Positions 1-7,554 of a DNA stretch of 16,913 bases are shown here, in pieces; position 1 is the first letter of the stretch; each line of letters starts with the position of its first letter. The stretch is taken from contig JANBTH010000460.1 of the NCBI GenBank assembly GCA_027578815.1, forward strand, positions 1 to 16,913. The letters are read 5' to 3'. The notes under the pieces are model-generated. The model did not search any database and was not told where the DNA came from. It worked only from the letters and a program-made list of their open reading frames with translations. The position numbers and the translations under genes are program-made. Origin of the DNA: Coemansia sp. RSA 1804. Taxonomy: Eukaryota; Kickxellomycota; Kickxellomycetes; Kickxellales; Kickxellaceae.

Positions 1-535
1 GCCGCTCTGGAGCCGAGCTGCGTGTGCATTCGGCCCTCGCTCTCCAGCTGCTGCAGCCACTCGACGACTGCTGGCATTAGATCCAGCGGCTCATTGCCGC
101 CAGCCTCGGCCTCTGTCAGCGCCAGCGAGTCGGCGGCACTCTGCCCCTCGCTGGATGCGCTGGATGCGCCGCCCAGCTGCTCCCGAAACCCTCGCGCCAT
201 CTCTGCTATCTTGCGCCCATACTCCTTCTCTGCCGCTGCCTTCTCTGCTAGCAGCTTGGCCAGCGCATGGCTGACCGCAAGCTGCTTCTCCACATGGCCG
301 TTGATAGCCCCAAACTCGTTTGGCTACAGAACAGACATCCAGGGCGAATGAAAGAGAAGAGAAGAGAACGTTGTTTGTATAGTGGTCATTTCAATGGGCT
401 TGTGAGTACTACTGCTAGGAAGAAAGGGTCGGTGGTGTTCCGAGCTGGTGTGGTTTGCGTGTGCCTCTTCTCTTTTGTTCTGTGCAAGTGGTGCTTGCCT
501 CCTTGGCTTACCTTGAGTTCGGAGCCAAACGTCAT
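1..535 (-). CDS. BZZ1: F-BAR domain protein, Bzz1/TOCA-like (5' part, runs off the left edge)
   Basis: This is the start of a membrane-curving F-BAR adaptor that, in the Bzz1/TOCA family, links membranes to WASP-driven actin at endocytic sites. Two exons are visible. Exon 1 (512-535) codes only MTFGSELK. A GTAAGC donor and a CTGTTCTGTAG acceptor then join it in phase 0 to exon 2 (1-323), which begins PNEFGAINGHVEKQL. The joined protein has the FCH signature: a short hydrophobic/charged start, then LLAEKAAAEKEYGRKIAEMA, equivalent to the usual ERAxIEKEYaxxL helix. An Ala/Ser-rich stretch follows, then a helix containing VVEWLQQLESEGRM. About 115 residues are in the window; the rest of the F-BAR and any SH3 domains lie outside. 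An in-frame ATG at 574 would add 13 residues. I prefer 535 because Bzz1 proteins begin close to this motif and the ATG has A at -3. The F-BAR call is strong; the Bzz1 subtype is a family-level inference. Confidence 0.8.
324..511 (-). other. intron of the F-BAR gene
   Basis: This is a 188-base GT-AG intron, with donor AAG|GTAAGC (boundary at 511/512) and acceptor TTCTGTAG (boundary at 323/324). Without splicing, exon 2 is preceded directly by an in-frame TAG, and exon 1 runs into unrelated sequence. Splicing restores a continuous F-BAR start. Confidence 0.8.
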
Positions 536-664
536 ACTGGCGGTTGTAGTACAATGATGTTCGGAATGCGCCAATTCAAATGTAAAGATAAAAAGAATAA
601 TATATTTGCAGAAAGAGCAGCTAAAGCAAGAAGGAAATGAAAAGAGCTAAAGCCCACACTACAC

Positions 665-670
665 TTTATT
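665..670 (-). terminator. poly(A) signal of the UBX gene
   Basis: AATAAA on the minus strand, about 54 bases past the UBX stop codon and before the F-BAR start at 535. The two tandem genes are only about 190 bases apart, so this signal must act within the F-BAR promoter region. Confidence 0.55.
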
Positions 671-723
671 GACACCGACCCAGACTTTGACTCCATCCTT
701 GCAGGAGTTGGCATCCCGCAGCA

Positions 724-1818
724 TTAGCCGATAAAAGGAGGCGGCAGAGTCAAGTAGGCAGGGCGTTTGGCAGCAGGAGCGGAGCGATGCAGATACCACC
801 AGGCAACGGCAGCCAGAACCCCGATGACGACAGCAAGCACAAGCCAGCGCGAAGCAAGCAGGGAGGAGCGCTTTGTTCGTGGCGGGGCGGTGTTCCACAC
901 TTGCACAAGCAGCGTTGCCGACGGCGCCAAGCCAAGATCCTGCAGCGGCGTATCGTCAGCGCTTGCATCAAACAAGCGCCAAGGGCGAGCCAAGGCAATT
1001 TCCGAGCGGTTCTTTATCACGCCCATTGTCGATTCGATATACTCGCGCACAATTGCAAACTTCTCGTCCTTGTCAAATGACTGCTCCCTGCTTTCACCGT
1101 TGCTCAGTCGGAACAGCAGCCGCGCCTTGTTTTCCTCCACCTTCGGTGATCCGATTATCTCGAATTTATCAACAGCAGTCACCGTTTTTGTGTCTCCATG
1201 GACCATTTTGTACGTCTCCCGATCATTCTGGATATCAACTAGCACCTTTTTCAGGTGCTTACGATTCTCGCGTCTTTCTTTTACAAGCAGCTTGCGAAGT
1301 CGCTCGGCTTCGGTCGTACTGATCTCCTGTTCGTCCTTTTCCTGCTTGCCGTTTTCAGCAACATAGAGCCGTTTCAGGATTTCCTGGCGCTGCTGTTGGA
1401 GTTGGCTGTTTTTCTCAAACATCTCCGCATACGCATTGTCTTCGGTATCGTTGCTTCCATGGCCATGCACCCTGGGGATAAGCTTCGCAAACAGCTGTGT
1501 TCTGTTCAAGCTGTCTCCTGAAAGAACCACGTTCCCACTCGAGTGGAATATACATATGCATGGCGTCTCAGTCACTTTTAACTCCTTCGCAAACAACTCC
1601 TCCTGTTCTGTTGCGGCGGGGTCAACGCGGATGCAAAGACAATGTCTTTTCACAATCCGCAGGATCTTTTCAGTCTGTATAATGCCGTCTAGCTTTTCTT
1701 TGTTTATGTCCTTGTCCTTGTCGACTATACACGCTAGCAGAACGAGCTTCAGTCGGAAAGCCAGTGTTGCTGCCTGGGATATCGATCCATTGAACCATGT
1801 AGGGCCATCTTTAGTCAT
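724..1818 (-). CDS. UBX-domain protein with thioredoxin-like N-terminus and C-terminal membrane anchor (UBXN4/erasin-like)
   Basis: Likely a Cdc48/p97 cofactor on the ER or nuclear-envelope membrane, acting in ER-associated degradation as UBXN4 (erasin) does. This role comes from the family. The 364-residue single-exon protein shows: a UAS/thioredoxin-like fold at about 8-117, starting WFNGSISQA with a cis-Pro-like ETPCICIF at 84-91 and no catalytic CxxC; a charged coiled coil at about 132-205; a UBX domain at about 230-308 (KARLLFRLSNGESREQSF through LGLAPSATLLVQV); and one hydrophobic segment at about 325-343 followed by HRSAPAAKR. The domain order matches animal UBXN4 and resembles yeast Ubx6/Ubx7. 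Oddly, the UBX loop that normally reads FPR reads ARPWRLF at about 277-283, so Cdc48 binding may be altered. It lies head to tail with the F-BAR gene. Confidence 0.85.
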   Translation of the reverse strand: MTKDGPTWFNGSISQAATLAFRLKLVLLACIVDKDKDINKEKLDGIIQTEKILRIVKRHCLCIRVDPAATEQEELFAKELKVTETPCICIFHSSGNVVLSGDSLNRTQLFAKLIPRVHGHGSNDTEDNAYAEMFEKNSQLQQQRQEILKRLYVAENGKQEKDEQEISTTEAERLRKLLVKERRENRKHLKKVLVDIQNDRETYKMVHGDTKTVTAVDKFEIIGSPKVEENKARLLFRLSNGESREQSFDKDEKFAIVREYIESTMGVIKNRSEIALARPWRLFDASADDTPLQDLGLAPSATLLVQVWNTAPPRTKRSSLLASRWLVLAVVIGVLAAVAWWYLHRSAPAAKRPAYLTLPPPFIG

Positions 1819-2079
1819 TGTTTTTTTTTTGGTAAATATTTTTTATAGACAAAGACAAATACAATAGAAATGTTTGAAACATGAAATAGACAGAAAGAAA
1901 ACGAAAGTAAAAAAAGAGAATCTGTAAAAAAAAATTACGCTTTGTCAATCAGCATGGCAATTGCCGCAGTTTTTAGCACGATCATCAAAGAAACAGATGT
2001 CGATCTTTTCCACACATACAAACAAAAAACAAATTCATTACCACGATCACCGCAAATCAGCAAAATCTATAACCAATTG
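1819..2079. other. spacer between UBX and 7-TM genes
   Basis: AT-rich, with a T run just upstream of the UBX start (5' region on the minus strand). On the minus strand a short open stretch ends at 1949 with the Cys-rich peptide CFFDDRAKNCGNCHAD. It has no ATG and is too short to call as a gene. Confidence 0.5.
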
Positions 2080-2955
2080 CTACTTCATGCCTCTTCCACA
2101 TTCCAAGCCAGATAGCTCCACATCCTGGCACGCCGACACTGGATGTATCTCTTCATCATTAAAATTGAGCAGTGGTTCACCAAGGGCTGTTGCAATGATA
2201 AAGCAGAAACACAGTGGGATGTAGTTGAACCAAATTAGCATGGCTAGGCTGCTTCTTGCTGGACTATCCAGTCCTACAAATGTTCGAGCTAACATAAAGC
2301 AGCACCAAAATAAAAACATTCCAAGCACAGCAGCTGACAATACAAGACATTTTTGCGATATATGCCAACACAGCATTAGGCTTCTGTAAGCAAAGACGCC
2401 AGCCATAATAAAGGTCATCAGCAGCATAATTGCTAGAACAACCCGAAAACAGTTAATGCCAGCACCGCTGCCTGTGGTTGGATGAAACATTAGAAAAGCA
2501 CCGCATACAGTCACAGCAAATAGTCCTAGAGATTGATTACTGCTTATAGCAGCGCTGACACGTCCTTTTGTACTTTGCTTTCCTGCTGTGTGAACACCAA
2601 ACGAGTTGCTAAAAATATTACTGTATATGCACTGGCCAGCATGATAGTTGAAAACCATTGACGCAACATACAGCGCCTCCTCATGGTTGGACTTGAGACC
2701 AGCGGCTGCGCGAAAACAAATACTCATTCCGAGTATAAAAACAGACAACGGTATTCCATTTTGTTTGCCCATCATATTATCTTTCCGATAATAAAAAATT
2801 ACAGATGTTATACTGGCTGCCATGCACATTATTCCAAGTGGCAGTAAAACACTGGGCTCTATTTCCATTACCACCCAATCCCGCTCAGGAAAGCAGGTTT
2901 TGTCAAGACAAAATATGCTTTGCAAGTCGTCACTATTACCCTGCTGATCTGTCAT
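2080..2955 (-). CDS. seven-transmembrane protein of unknown family
   Basis: An integral membrane protein of 291 residues whose function I do not recognise. Hydrophobic segments fall near residues 35-56, 67-87, 94-112, 142-158, 167-190, 203-226 and 235-258, giving seven membrane spans. There is a polar N-terminus of about 30 residues with two Cys (CLDKTC) and an acidic C-terminal tail of about 33 residues (NFNDEEIHPVSACQDVEL). The layout suits a receptor-like or RTA1/DUF7702-like fungal membrane protein, but I see no diagnostic motif for either, nor the DRY or NPxxY motifs of class A receptors. The reading frame is uninterrupted and the gene appears to be single-exon. Its start has no close in-frame alternative upstream. 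Codon use is more AT-rich than the UBX and F-BAR genes on its left. Confidence 0.65.
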   Translation of the reverse strand: MTDQQGNSDDLQSIFCLDKTCFPERDWVVMEIEPSVLLPLGIMCMAASITSVIFYYRKDNMMGKQNGIPLSVFILGMSICFRAAAGLKSNHEEALYVASMVFNYHAGQCIYSNIFSNSFGVHTAGKQSTKGRVSAAISSNQSLGLFAVTVCGAFLMFHPTTGSGAGINCFRVVLAIMLLMTFIMAGVFAYRSLMLCWHISQKCLVLSAAVLGMFLFWCCFMLARTFVGLDSPARSSLAMLIWFNYIPLCFCFIIATALGEPLLNFNDEEIHPVSACQDVELSGLECGRGMK

Positions 2956-3868
2956 TAGAATGTGTTATTGTCGTGAATTATAAATATGTTAAACAAACGC
3001 TGGAAGAAAGAATAAGTAAGAATAAATTTTAGAAGAAAAACGAACATTCTACCAAATAAATTCAAGCCTAATTTTGGTTGTAATTGACACCCCTGTCTAT
3101 TAGACAAGCTGCAAAGAGTAAAGGTGAATGGACAAAAGAATTCTGCTTTTTTGCGTCTTTTAATCTTTTCTGTTTTGTTTAGAAAGCCATGACTTTTACA
3201 CTACTTTTTCCTTTTATTGCACATTTTGTGCCAATAAAAAAGCCAATTGTAAAAGCGCAGTCAGAGAGGTCACGCTTTTAGGAAAATAGACAACCATCGC
3301 TATTTCGTTATTCAAAAGATTACTAGACCTAACGTAAAATTCTTCAACTTACGCACATGAATAAAAGTCAACCTTCTTTTTGGAATTCCACGAGACGACA
3401 TATGCACTGCGGAGTACAAATCTGTTTCCAGAATATCCTGCTAGGCTGTCCCTGTTTTTTGCAACTTCTTGGAACGTTGCTTAGTGTTCAGAAAGATTGC
3501 AGCGGATTTTGGCATACATTAGAGGTGCGCTGATTTTCTAAAATAAAATCAAGATAATGTGACTAGGCAATGACGTATTAAGAAAAACGGAAATCAGCAA
3601 CAACGTAAAAAAAGATTCATTTTGTCAACACTATTAGGTATATAAAAAGACTAAAGTTCCACTTGCAAAAAATAATTGACGATATAAATTCTCTCATTTA
3701 TCTGTTTACTTTAATTGTTGACTTTGTTATCCTCATTTTATCTATTAGTAGTATACTTTTCCCAACATTTTTATTTTTATTTATTCCCGGCACGTAATGC
3801 CTATTTTATAATTGGCAAGAACTTTTAGAACTTAATATTGAGAACACAGGAGTCGAGATATTTGAATC
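2956..3868. other. AT-rich intergenic region, divergent promoters
   Basis: No convincing reading frame in 913 bases. It separates the divergent 7-TM gene (minus) and Gly/His-rich gene (plus). The right part holds a TGACGT site at 3571 and TATATAAAAAG at 3639. The middle (about 3350-3540) is less AT-rich but has no ORF, tRNA or recognised repeat. Confidence 0.5.
3571..3649 (+). promoter_or_regulatory. promoter of the Gly/His-rich gene: TGACGT site plus TATA box
   Basis: TGACGT (bZIP/CREB-like half site) at 3571-3576 and TATAAAAAG at 3641-3649, 70 bases apart. The paralogous copy at 4525/4593 has TGACGC and TATAAAAGG 68 bases apart, with similar sequence around the first site (GACTA...TGACG...TTA). 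Conservation between copies supports function; the factor is inferred from the motif only. The long distance to the ATG (about 220 bases) implies a long leader or a second start site. Confidence 0.45.
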
Positions 3869-4294
3869 ATGGACGAGCCGTCATACAAAGAAAGCAAGTT
3901 AAAACGCTTTTTCCGTTTATTGCTGGGCAAGAGCAGCGGAAATGAGGGTTCGGTTGCCGGCAAGAATCAGTCTTTGCAAAATAAAGCCAATAAAGCAGCT
4001 GTCAAATATCTATATAGACAAAACACCAATGGAGACACAGCTACTGCAAACACAGCGGCTTACGGAAATGCCTCTTTTGGATGGTTTGGAGACGGTTCTC
4101 ATGGCGGGCACCACGGAGGCCATCACGGAGGACATGGCGGAGGGCATGGTGGAGGATATGGTGGAGGAGATAGCGGCGGCGGCGGGGGACATCATGGCGG
4201 CGGAGGAGATAGCGGTGGTGGTGGTGGCGGCAGTAGTGGTGATGGAGGTGGCGGTGGCGGAGGAGGAGATGGTGGAGGCGGCGGAGGTTGTTAA
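3869..4294 (+). CDS. Gly/His-rich low-complexity protein (intact member of a local tandem family)
   Basis: A 141-residue protein of unknown function. Residues 1-50 form a basic, partly helical start (KESKLKRFFRLLLGKSSGNEG), then an Asn/Thr/Ala linker (about 44-72, NTNGDTATANTAAYGN). From about residue 76 it is almost entirely Gly with His, Asp and Ser: HGGHHGGHHGG, GGYGGGDSGGGGG, ending GGGGC. There is no signal peptide or membrane span, so it is probably intracellular. The His pairs could bind metal and the Gly tract could drive condensation; both are guesses from composition. A degraded second copy lies at 4748-5255, which shows that the unit is a gene rather than a chance frame. The gene has a TATA box upstream and two AATAAA signals just past the stop. 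Confidence 0.65.
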   Translation: MDEPSYKESKLKRFFRLLLGKSSGNEGSVAGKNQSLQNKANKAAVKYLYRQNTNGDTATANTAAYGNASFGWFGDGSHGGHHGGHHGGHGGGHGGGYGGGDSGGGGGHHGGGGDSGGGGGGSSGDGGGGGGGGDGGGGGGC

Positions 4295-4332
4295 TTGCAG
4301 GTTGTTTATTTGATTTTATCGTATTATCTTTT

Positions 4333-4347
4333 AATAAATCCAATAAA
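4333..4347 (+). terminator. double poly(A) signal of the Gly/His-rich gene
   Basis: Two AATAAA hexamers, at 4333-4338 and 4342-4347, 38-47 bases past the stop codon. Confidence 0.55.
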
Positions 4348-4747
4348 TGTGAATTTAATTTTTAACTCTATCTAAATTGCATGTATGTTGCAAAAAATTA
4401 ATCAACATATAACTAGCTGCTGAGTAGTTGCTTGTTTTTAATTTTTTTAATGAGTTGCTGCGGATATTCAAAATCACTTGGGCTGCCTTAATTTATGTGC
4501 AAATAAAACAGCACGACTATGTCATGACGCGTTAGGAAAGGAAACAAAATTAACCACAAAAGAAAAGTTCTTCTATGTCCATATTGAAAATTTATAAAAG
4601 GCGTTATGTGCAGGAAAAGTTTACCTAAAAACTATTTATTTTTTAATTGACTACTTTATATGTTTGCAGCAGACGTTTTTTATTTTTGTAATTGTCATAA
4701 AATTTTAGATATTTGCTTTATTAACAAAAACTCAATATATCGAGGCT
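4348..4747. other. AT-rich spacer with promoter of the degenerate copy
   Basis: No gene seen. It contains the 3' end of the intact Gly/His gene and the promoter of the second copy (TGACGC at 4525, TATA at 4593). Confidence 0.5.
4525..4601 (+). promoter_or_regulatory. promoter of the second Gly/His-rich copy
   Basis: TGACGC at 4525-4530 and TATAAAAGG at 4593-4601. The order and spacing match the intact copy to within two bases, so the duplication included the promoter. Confidence 0.45.
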
Positions 4748-5255
4748 ATGGTCCAGTCGTCAAACAAGCAAAAAAATAAAACACATGCTGCTTTTATTGT
4801 TTGGCAAAAGCCGTAAAAACAAGGGTGCAGAGGAAAACTCCCAGCTTTTTCAAGTACGCAGCGAAGATGTTGGAGCTAAATATGCAACCAATACAAATAA
4901 CAACAGCACGATAACAGCAGCATTAACTGCTATAAACTAAGGGAATACGCCAACCGGGTTGCCAGATTGCAGCTCTCACAAAGGAAACCACGGAGGAAAC
5001 CACGGAGGAAATCATGGAGGAAACCATGGAGGCCATCATGGTGGTCATCATGTAATTCACCATTCAGTTCACCATGGGGAAAACCACACAGGACATCATA
5101 CAGCTCACCATACAGCCCACCATGTAGCCCATTATGGCGGACATCATGACGGTGGCTATAGTAGCACCAGCGGAGGTGATGTTGGTGGTTTTAGTAGTAA
5201 TGCTGGAGGAAGAAGTATAAGCGTAGAGGGATTTGGTGGCGGTGGTGGCTTTTAA
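4748..5255 (+). pseudogene. degenerate copy of the Gly/His-rich gene (frameshift and nonsense codon)
   Basis: A tandem paralog of 3869-4294. The start MVQSSNKQKNKT at 4748 matches the position of MDEPSYKESKLK. The frame then slips by one base in an A-rich stretch (about 4770-4784), and the matching core continues from 4785: LLLLFGKSRKNKG, KYATNTNNN, then AIN-stop-GN. This core aligns with RLLLGKSSGNEG, KYLYRQNTN and AAYGN of the intact copy. The stop (TAA, 4938-4940) sits where the intact gene has a TAC tyrosine codon, so one C-to-A change explains it. Downstream the frame is open for 104 codons to 5255, rich in HGGNHGG, HHGGHH and HHTAHHTAHH, ending GFGGGGGF. A frameshift plus a stop make a pseudogene likely. 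The well-kept His/Gly tail leaves room for readthrough or a very recent break. No in-frame intron with a good donor removes the stop. Confidence 0.6.
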
Positions 5256-5797
5256 CCACAGGTCCTTATTTTTATTTGTTTGTTTTAATTTGACTAATTC
5301 ATTTCTATTCTGTGTTAATCAATATAGATTTCTTATTATGTCTTGTAAAGCCTGAAAATTATTTTCTAATTGCTAAGTCTTGAATAATTAATTTAACATA
5401 AAATAGAATTGTTTTTTAAATGCAAAGAAGCTTTTTTACTCTTACATTGCTTTTTATATTATAGCCAATTAATATCATGATATAAAGATTGTGACTTTTT
5501 ATGTTAAAGAAAATCAATGGAAAAGCTCAAAAGGAAGTAAAAAAGCCACAAAACAGAAAAGCTTTAAAAGAAAATACAAACCATATTTTCTTAGCAATAC
5601 AAAAAACTGTTGAAACATTTTAACATTATTAAATAAAAACCTTTAAAATTTAGAGCCAAAATTTTTGCATCCACACTATAAAAGACCCAAACATTTTTTA
5701 TTGTTAATGTTTGGTAGTTCAACCCATTCCAAAAAACATTCTTTCAGGCCTTATATAGAGTACAGCAATATTAAATTTATAAATTATACATATAACA
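5256..5797. other. AT-rich spacer
   Basis: No gene seen. Very AT-rich, with many A and T runs. TATAAAAG at 5677-5684 precedes the small reading frame at 5798 by about 120 bases, a similar layout to the two Gly/His units. Confidence 0.45.
5677..5684 (+). promoter_or_regulatory. TATA box of the third small unit
   Basis: TATAAAAG, 121 bases before the ATG at 5798. It resembles TATA boxes of the two units to the left. I see no clear TGACG site upstream. Confidence 0.3.
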
Positions 5798-5998
5798 ATG
5801 AGCAAGAATAAAAATGCTAATAAAATATCTTTCAGGAAGAGGCTTATCTCAGAAAATTAAATGGATTTGAAAAAGCAACATGATGAGTATAAAAATTAGA
5901 AGACAAAAAAAAAGAAAATAAATGACAAGGATAGCAAGAAAACCCCAAATAAAAGTAAAGAAGACAAGAAGTCAAAAGAAAAAAGTAATAGCGGTTAA
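5798..5998 (+). pseudogene. small Lys-rich reading frame with two in-frame stops
   Basis: A 67-codon frame that reads MSKNKNANKISFRKRLISEN, then TAA (5858-5860), MDLKKQHDEYKN, TAG (5897-5899), then KTKKKKINDKDSKKTPNKSK and on to ...SNSG and TAA at 5996. Composition stays Lys/Asn/Ser/Asp-rich across both stops, which suggests one former gene. The basic start loosely resembles MDEPSYKESKLKRFFR of the Gly/His gene, and both follow a TATA box, so it may be a third, decayed relative. That relation is tentative. Low-complexity AT-rich DNA gives Lys/Asn codons by chance, so confidence is low. The first 20 codons could also be a free-standing tiny ORF. Confidence 0.3.
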
Positions 5999-6981
5999 TA
6001 TAGTTAACTTATGCTTATGCTGCCATTGATGCTCGGCTACGACATAGAAAGATTATCAAGCCATAAATTACAATGGTTTTACAGGTACACTTGTACAATT
6101 ACTAGTCTGCTTTTTTATTTTTGCAACATATACAATAAATAGGTAGCGGCATTTGCCAGTTAAACTTCTAAAATCATTTTAGCAGCATTATTTAATTAGA
6201 TATCCATTAACTGTGTAGCAAATGGTAAAGTGAATATCTGCATTTGCATTGGATGCTTTGTACACAAGTCTGATTAATTCTTGTTATACAGATATTAAAC
6301 GAATCCACGTGTGCAGATGTCTGTGGTTTTGCATTCACAATTCTTAAAATCCAGAATCCACATTTCATTGTGTAATTGCTTTGTTAAGAGCAACCAAATA
6401 TCTGATTTCAGAAAATATATGAAATATTTGTAGTGTGCAACCTGAAGCAATATTTTTCAGAAAGTGTAATATCTGATTTCCAGCTGTCAGATTATTGGTG
6501 GGATTAATTAATATGATGCATATACACTGACTAAAAATATTGTTAATTAATTTGATATCATGGTGGGTTCTGTATATTGCTTACTCATTTAAAGCACATG
6601 TGTAAATTGTACAAAATTCCATTTACATTTCATCTATAATAAATATTTGCATACAGTTGTCGTCATCATTCGTTATTGCTTTCAATTGGCGAAATTCTTA
6701 CAGTTGCCATAATCGGAAATAGGAAATAAAAGCATGTGAAGTAGATGAAGACAATAAAATAACAAGATACATTCAACTACTTTTTTGAAATCTGTAAGAA
6801 ATTGTTGAAGCCATATTTTGAAAAAGAATAAGAATATAAATTGCTAGGTTAGGATGCTTTTTTTCTGGGGTTTTCTTTCCTTTTATTCTTCAGTTTGTCT
6901 GTTACCTCAATGGCTCTTTCTTTTTCTTATTACGTTGCCATTTCCTTGTACATATTATTTCCAACATAATATTAGATAACC
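5999..6981. other. AT-rich region without recognised gene
   Basis: About 980 bases with no convincing ORF on either strand. It contains recurring short motifs (AATATCTGATTTC near 6398 and 6469; GCAAATGG and GCATTTGC near 6218-6247), an E-box-like CACGTG near 6306, and the presumed promoter of the gene at 6982. It might be an old, unrecognisable insertion, but nothing proves that. Confidence 0.45.
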
Positions 6982-7434
6982 ATGATTCAAAGCGTAAAGA
7001 TAACAGTACTCAACCCGTTTAACAGACAACTGGACTTTGAAATGATGGTCAGAGGCAATACAAAACTACCACATCTAGTCCGAAACGTGAAATCCATTCT
7101 CGGTTTAGACAACACGTACTGTCTTTTGCACGTACGCGGACACGGGTTGATAACCAAACTAACGAGTGGTGACACTAGTGAAATCAAGGACTATATAGAA
7201 GAAAACAAAATGTATCTAGTCGCATCGAGAAATGCAAAGGTGGTTGTAAGAAAGAAAGAAATCAGTTCTTTTCTAAAGAAAAAGTTGTTGAAAAGGGTAT
7301 TGTCTCCAACCGCAGTATGTTTGCCAGAGTACTTGGCCACAAATAACAGTTTAAGATGCAGATATCAGGCAACTCCATTAAACGCCTACCAACCACGACA
7401 CCCGCTGGGACGTAGCGTCAGTTTTATGACATAG
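6982..7434 (+). CDS. 150-residue orphan protein, possible beta-grasp N-terminal domain
   Basis: I do not recognise a family. The first about 80 residues alternate as strand (VKITVLN), turn, strand (LDFEMMVRGNT), amphipathic helix (KLPHLVRNVKSILGL), strand (YCLLHVRGHG), an acidic helical piece (SEIKDYIEENK) and strand (MYLVAS). That order resembles a ubiquitin-like beta-grasp fold; this is inference from pattern alone. The C-terminal 60 residues are basic (VVVRKKEISSFLKKKLLKR) and end in a Pro/Arg-rich tail (YQPRHPLGRSVSFMT). There is no signal peptide or membrane span. The start is set by the first in-frame ATG (context AACCATG). The 3' end converges on the minus-strand mannosyltransferase, with about 120 bases between stops. 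A poly(A) signal follows at 7532. Confidence 0.6.
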   Translation: MIQSVKITVLNPFNRQLDFEMMVRGNTKLPHLVRNVKSILGLDNTYCLLHVRGHGLITKLTSGDTSEIKDYIEENKMYLVASRNAKVVVRKKEISSFLKKKLLKRVLSPTAVCLPEYLATNNSLRCRYQATPLNAYQPRHPLGRSVSFMT

Positions 7435-7442
7435 TAATAATT

Positions 7443-7495
7443 GCTAGTGCTAGTGCTAGTGCTAGTTTAATAGAATAGAATAGAATAGAATAGAA
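7443..7495. repeat. two adjacent microsatellites, (GCTAGT)4 and (TAGAA)5
   Basis: Four copies of GCTAGT at 7443-7466, a short link, then five copies of TAGAA at 7471-7495. They lie in the short gap between two converging genes. Confidence 0.9.
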
Positions 7496-7531
7496 TATAA
7501 TATAATAAGTAATCGAAGGAATGCAAGTATA

Positions 7532-7537
7532 AATAAA
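7532..7537 (+). terminator. poly(A) signal of the 6982 gene
   Basis: AATAAA, about 98 bases past the stop codon and only 17 bases before the facing mannosyltransferase stop. The two 3' ends probably overlap. Confidence 0.5.
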
Positions 7538-7554
7538 GTCATTTTTTTCTTTTT

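Noticed and set aside
22..351. Plus-strand 109-codon frame
   Set aside because: It is the antisense shadow of the F-BAR exon; the minus-strand reading gives a clear FCH motif.
767..1366. Long plus-strand frames opposite the UBX gene
   Set aside because: Ser/Arg-rich shadow frames; the minus strand has recognisable UBX and thioredoxin-like domains.
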